This document shows, piece by piece, positions 61,691 to 64,000 of a DNA stretch of 64,000 nucleotides (positions within the stretch are counted from its first letter, which is position 1; every line of letters starts with the position of its first letter). Both the position numbers and the translations under genes were made by a program. Below the pieces are notes generated by a model, which did not search any database, had not been told where the DNA came from, and saw nothing but the letters and a program-made list of their open reading frames with translations. Source of the DNA: Pycnococcus provasolii (taxonomy: Eukaryota; Chlorophyta; Pseudoscourfieldiophyceae; Pseudoscourfieldiales); the NCBI GenBank assembly GCA_049487715.1, contig CP150566.1:1-64000 (forward strand), written 5' to 3'.

Positions 61691-62748
61691 GTCGCGGCAC
61701 AGAGCTCCACCTCGCGCACGAGGACACCCTCCTGCGTTGTGTTCAAGCATTCGAGCACCGTCGGGTGTTTGCGCATACTCATCACGCAGCTAGTTCCGCA
61801 GAACGTCGTCATCCCTTCCTTTCCCACGCGGTCTGCGCACACGAACGCCATGTGAGTTCCAAATAAGGGTATCAATCGTGTCGCCCAATATTGAAGCGTT
61901 TCGTGCGAATCGGGTTCCTCCGAGACGTGGTCAGGTGGGTCGTCCGGGTGGCGGTTGCACCACGCACTGCTGAAGAGAGCAATCTGAACGCCCGAGTTTT
62001 TCCAGAAGTGCGCGAGCTCAAAGTCCGTGAACGGCGCTACGAAATCCTCCGGGTTGATGTCCATGCATATTCCCAGACCCGCCCGAACGCCCAAGGGTGG
62101 CGGCAAGTCGACGTACTGGAACCGCTCGCCTGCGCTTGCCCACACTTTATCCGTCGCATACAAGAACGTCTTGTCATAAATAGCAAGGATGTCACCCGCT
62201 GCTGAGACGACGCACTGCGAATTGTAGAGCCTTTCCTCCTCACCATCACCGTCACCACCCCGTCGCGGGTATCCGCATACGACGACACACGCTAACAAAG
62301 CCGCCCAACGCCGGCACCACGCGATGGTTGCACCACCCGACGGCGGCTCACACAGAGGCGCAATTTCTGCACGAGAGTTGAAAATGTACCCCGTGAACGC
62401 CATCTCTGGCAAGATCAGGATATCCACAGATTCACGAAAAGACGGTGACGGCGATACTGCAACACCTCGAGGTCGTCCTGGTAAATCTCCATCCTCCAAG
62501 TTACCAGAGTCCGTCCCATCATCCAAAGTACGAGAAAAGTACGATGTTAATAACGCATCAGCACGCAACATCGACAAGGAAGGCCTAGACCAAACAGGCG
62601 CAAACTGAAGACAGGCAACACGCATAGAAGGACTAGAAGGACTAGAAGTATTATTAAGAGTAACACCTGAAGGCTCAAGGTCATCAAGCGACGCTGACGA
62701 CGACGCCATCAGTGAAGTGATGTGAAAAAGGCATAATGGGTCACTCAT
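61627..62748 (-). CDS. NTA1: Protein N-terminal amidase (NTA1-like, nitrilase superfamily)
   Basis: 373 residues from the ATG at 62748. It shows the nitrilase catalytic triad: Glu115 in LILPEMAFTGY, Lys193 in YDKTFLYATDKVWASAGE, and Cys228 in LGICMDINPEDFVAPFTDFE. The MDINP-DF-APF-FE string after the cysteine is characteristic of NTA1, which deamidates N-terminal Asn/Gln in the N-degron pathway. The start region (residues 1-43) is Ser-rich and may not be essential; the domain starts MRVACLQFAPVW at Met42, an alternative start. The C-terminus has an Ala/Thr-rich repeat (GGCGACGGC-type DNA at about 61660-61700). Confidence 0.83.
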
Positions 62749-63097
62749 GTGACAAACCCAAACGAGTCGTTCGTTCGGGGATTAATTCCCGAGCCCAAAG
62801 CCCCTCGGAATTACCTCTCGGAATTCTGGGTGTTCTGTCGCCCTGGAGCGAACGAACATTTCATCAGCATACGGCTTGTCATCATCGCTTGTCATCAGCA
62901 CGCACTCACATACGCCATTCATTCATCACCGCACGCCATCACTCGCTTGCGCACGCGAATCATTCATCAACATACGCCATCACACGCGTGTTTCTTTCTT
63001 TCTTCTGAGGAGCACACGCACACCTCACTCACCTCCACCTCTAGTGACAGCCGACCTGCCTGCAACTATTGCCGACACCGATAGTTAGGTTCTCGTC
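62749..63097. other. Divergent intergenic region with CATTCATCAC-type repeats
   Basis: 349 bp between two divergent genes. Loose direct repeats of CATACGCCATCAC and CATTCATCA lie at about 62905-62990. GATAGTTAGGTT precedes the downstream start. No gene. Confidence 0.5.
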
Positions 63098-64000
63098 ATG
63101 CAAACAAACAAGTACGAGCTCGAGCGCGAGGCTCGCATCGCGCAAAACAAGAAAAGAATGGCCGAGCTGAATTTGCTTTTCATCGCGCGAACCACCATCG
63201 CACATGCGCCTGCGCGTGCGCGTGCGCGTCTACCTGCGCCGACGCGCGTACGTTGCAGTTTGCCCGTGCGCGCGTCGGCAAGGCTTGTTGGCGCACAAGC
63301 GGAGCACGCACGAGGCTTGGGCTCAGACAGCGAGACGGACGACGAAGAATTCGTCACGCCCGCACGAGACGACCCGCTCCGACTCGGCGCAACCACCTCA
63401 GGAAAACGAGCGATCGAACGAGTCGTCTCGCGCAACACGTCCAGGAACGAGACATGGACCGGGGCTCGCATGCACGAGCTGCCGCCGCCACCACCCGGCG
63501 TGCGGCGCAACATGTCGTGTCACTGTTGCACGCAGTGCGTCGCGAGTCCTGGAGAGGAAATATGACGAAACCACTCGCGTGTTCGACTTGTGGAAAGTTT
63601 TACTGCGCGCGTTGTCTCTTCCACATCAATGGAGCTGCCGACATGGAGGAGGTCTACAACTTTATCGACGAGATGTCGGAAGACTGGTCGTGCTTCCACT
63701 GCACGGGGTCGTGCGCTTGTCAGGACAAGAGCCTGACAAGCCTCTACCGCCACGACAGCAAGCCTGGATACATGGCGCATAAGCACCGTGGGTGGGTGGG
63801 CGTTAACGGTGGATTCGCAGAAGCGGCGTGCAAACCACAGGAGTCGCTCCTCGACGACAGTTTAAGCGAGCGGCGCGTGAAGCGGAAGCTCACGCTTGAC
63901 AAGCCCGCACCTCCGCCTGTCGTTGCCACCGCGACGCCGCCTGCGGCACCCGTCCCTGAGCTCGCTGTCGGCGCCTCCATGCGCAAGAAGTTCGGGACGC
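63098..64000 (+). CDS. CDCA7/R1-type zinc-finger protein, partial, with apparent frame break
   Basis: Starts at the ATG at 63098 and runs off the window. The first part has YELEREARIAQNKKRMAELN, as in plant R1/CDCA7-like proteins, which carry a (YE)xxR-x2-R-I-x-x-N-x-x-x-x-x-x-L motif before the zinc domain. The zinc region starts MSCHCCTQC in frame one, which meets a stop at 63563-63565. The remaining Cys pairs (LACSTCGKFYCARCLFHI, then EDWSCFHCTGSCACQDK) lie two frames on from 63562. The domain is complete only if the frame shifts near 63535-63560: a very short intron, an indel or a sequence error. Family members are nuclear and DNA-binding (animal CDCA7 acts with HELLS). Confidence 0.6.

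Noticed and set aside
1-64000. Bacterial operon, RBS or tRNA/rRNA features
   Set aside because: No rRNA or tRNA sequence was recognised; genes have eukaryotic introns, targeting peptides and no operon arrangement. A tRNAscan run would settle small RNAs.

Overview
The window is the left end of a nuclear chromosome of a photosynthetic eukaryote with a compact genome, most likely a small green alga. It opens with a (CCCTAA)n telomere, whose G-strand is TTAGGG. The genes are eukaryotic: spliceosomal introns with GTACGT/GTATGT donors and CAG acceptors, a light-harvesting protein, plastid-type precursors, and proteins of the cilium, the Golgi and mRNA 3' processing. The UPF0426 and BFN/UVR plastid families and the LHC sequence favour the green lineage. 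CC2D2A implies a ciliated stage. No species name is justified from sequence alone.

Layout. 1-2.66 kb is telomere and subtelomere: degenerate and internal telomeric repeats, a GACCAAAATGGTC palindrome family and gene debris. 2.66-31.2 kb is a dense, mostly single-exon gene region. It holds a Golgi-type fucosyltransferase-like protein with a discoidin-like domain, the ciliary protein CC2D2A, a ZW10-like tether, an EF-hand-like protein, pyruvate carboxylase with a split-off 5' exon, an LHC protein, a secreted Pro/Cys protein, a CxxCxGxG zinc-finger protein, a plastid membrane protein, UPF0426, CLP1, a BFN/UVR protein with one 413-bp intron, a degenerate epimerase-like protein head-to-head with true ribulose-phosphate 3-epimerase, and a J-domain protein. 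Many pairs share divergent promoters.

31.2-58.9 kb is accessory and repeat-rich. Reverse-transcriptase debris flanks a 2355-residue extracellular-matrix-like membrane protein (32.4-39.5 kb). A dead Ty1/copia element then abuts a five-copy tandem array (41.6-58.9 kb) of a secreted protein gene. Each copy has a TATA box 37 bp before the ATG, a signal peptide, a Tyr/Gly/Lys-rich segment, a Cys-containing domain, an optional poly-Thr tract, and short phase-0 exons that each encode one leucine-rich-type repeat. This exon-cassette array is the most unusual system in the window. Copies differ in cassette number (two cassettes are missing from copies 3-5), poly-Thr length (34, 71, 0, 0 and 0 codons) and mosaic 3' ends.

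58.9-64 kb returns to ordinary genes: an MscS-like channel, an NTA1-type amidase and, running off the end, a CDCA7/R1-type zinc-finger gene with an apparent frame break.

Together the accessory block holds cell-surface genes that evolve quickly by repeat turnover. The core genes cover carbon metabolism (PYC, RPE, LHC), plastid function and ciliary or Golgi biology. Starts were moved to ATG wherever an open frame began at a non-ATG codon.
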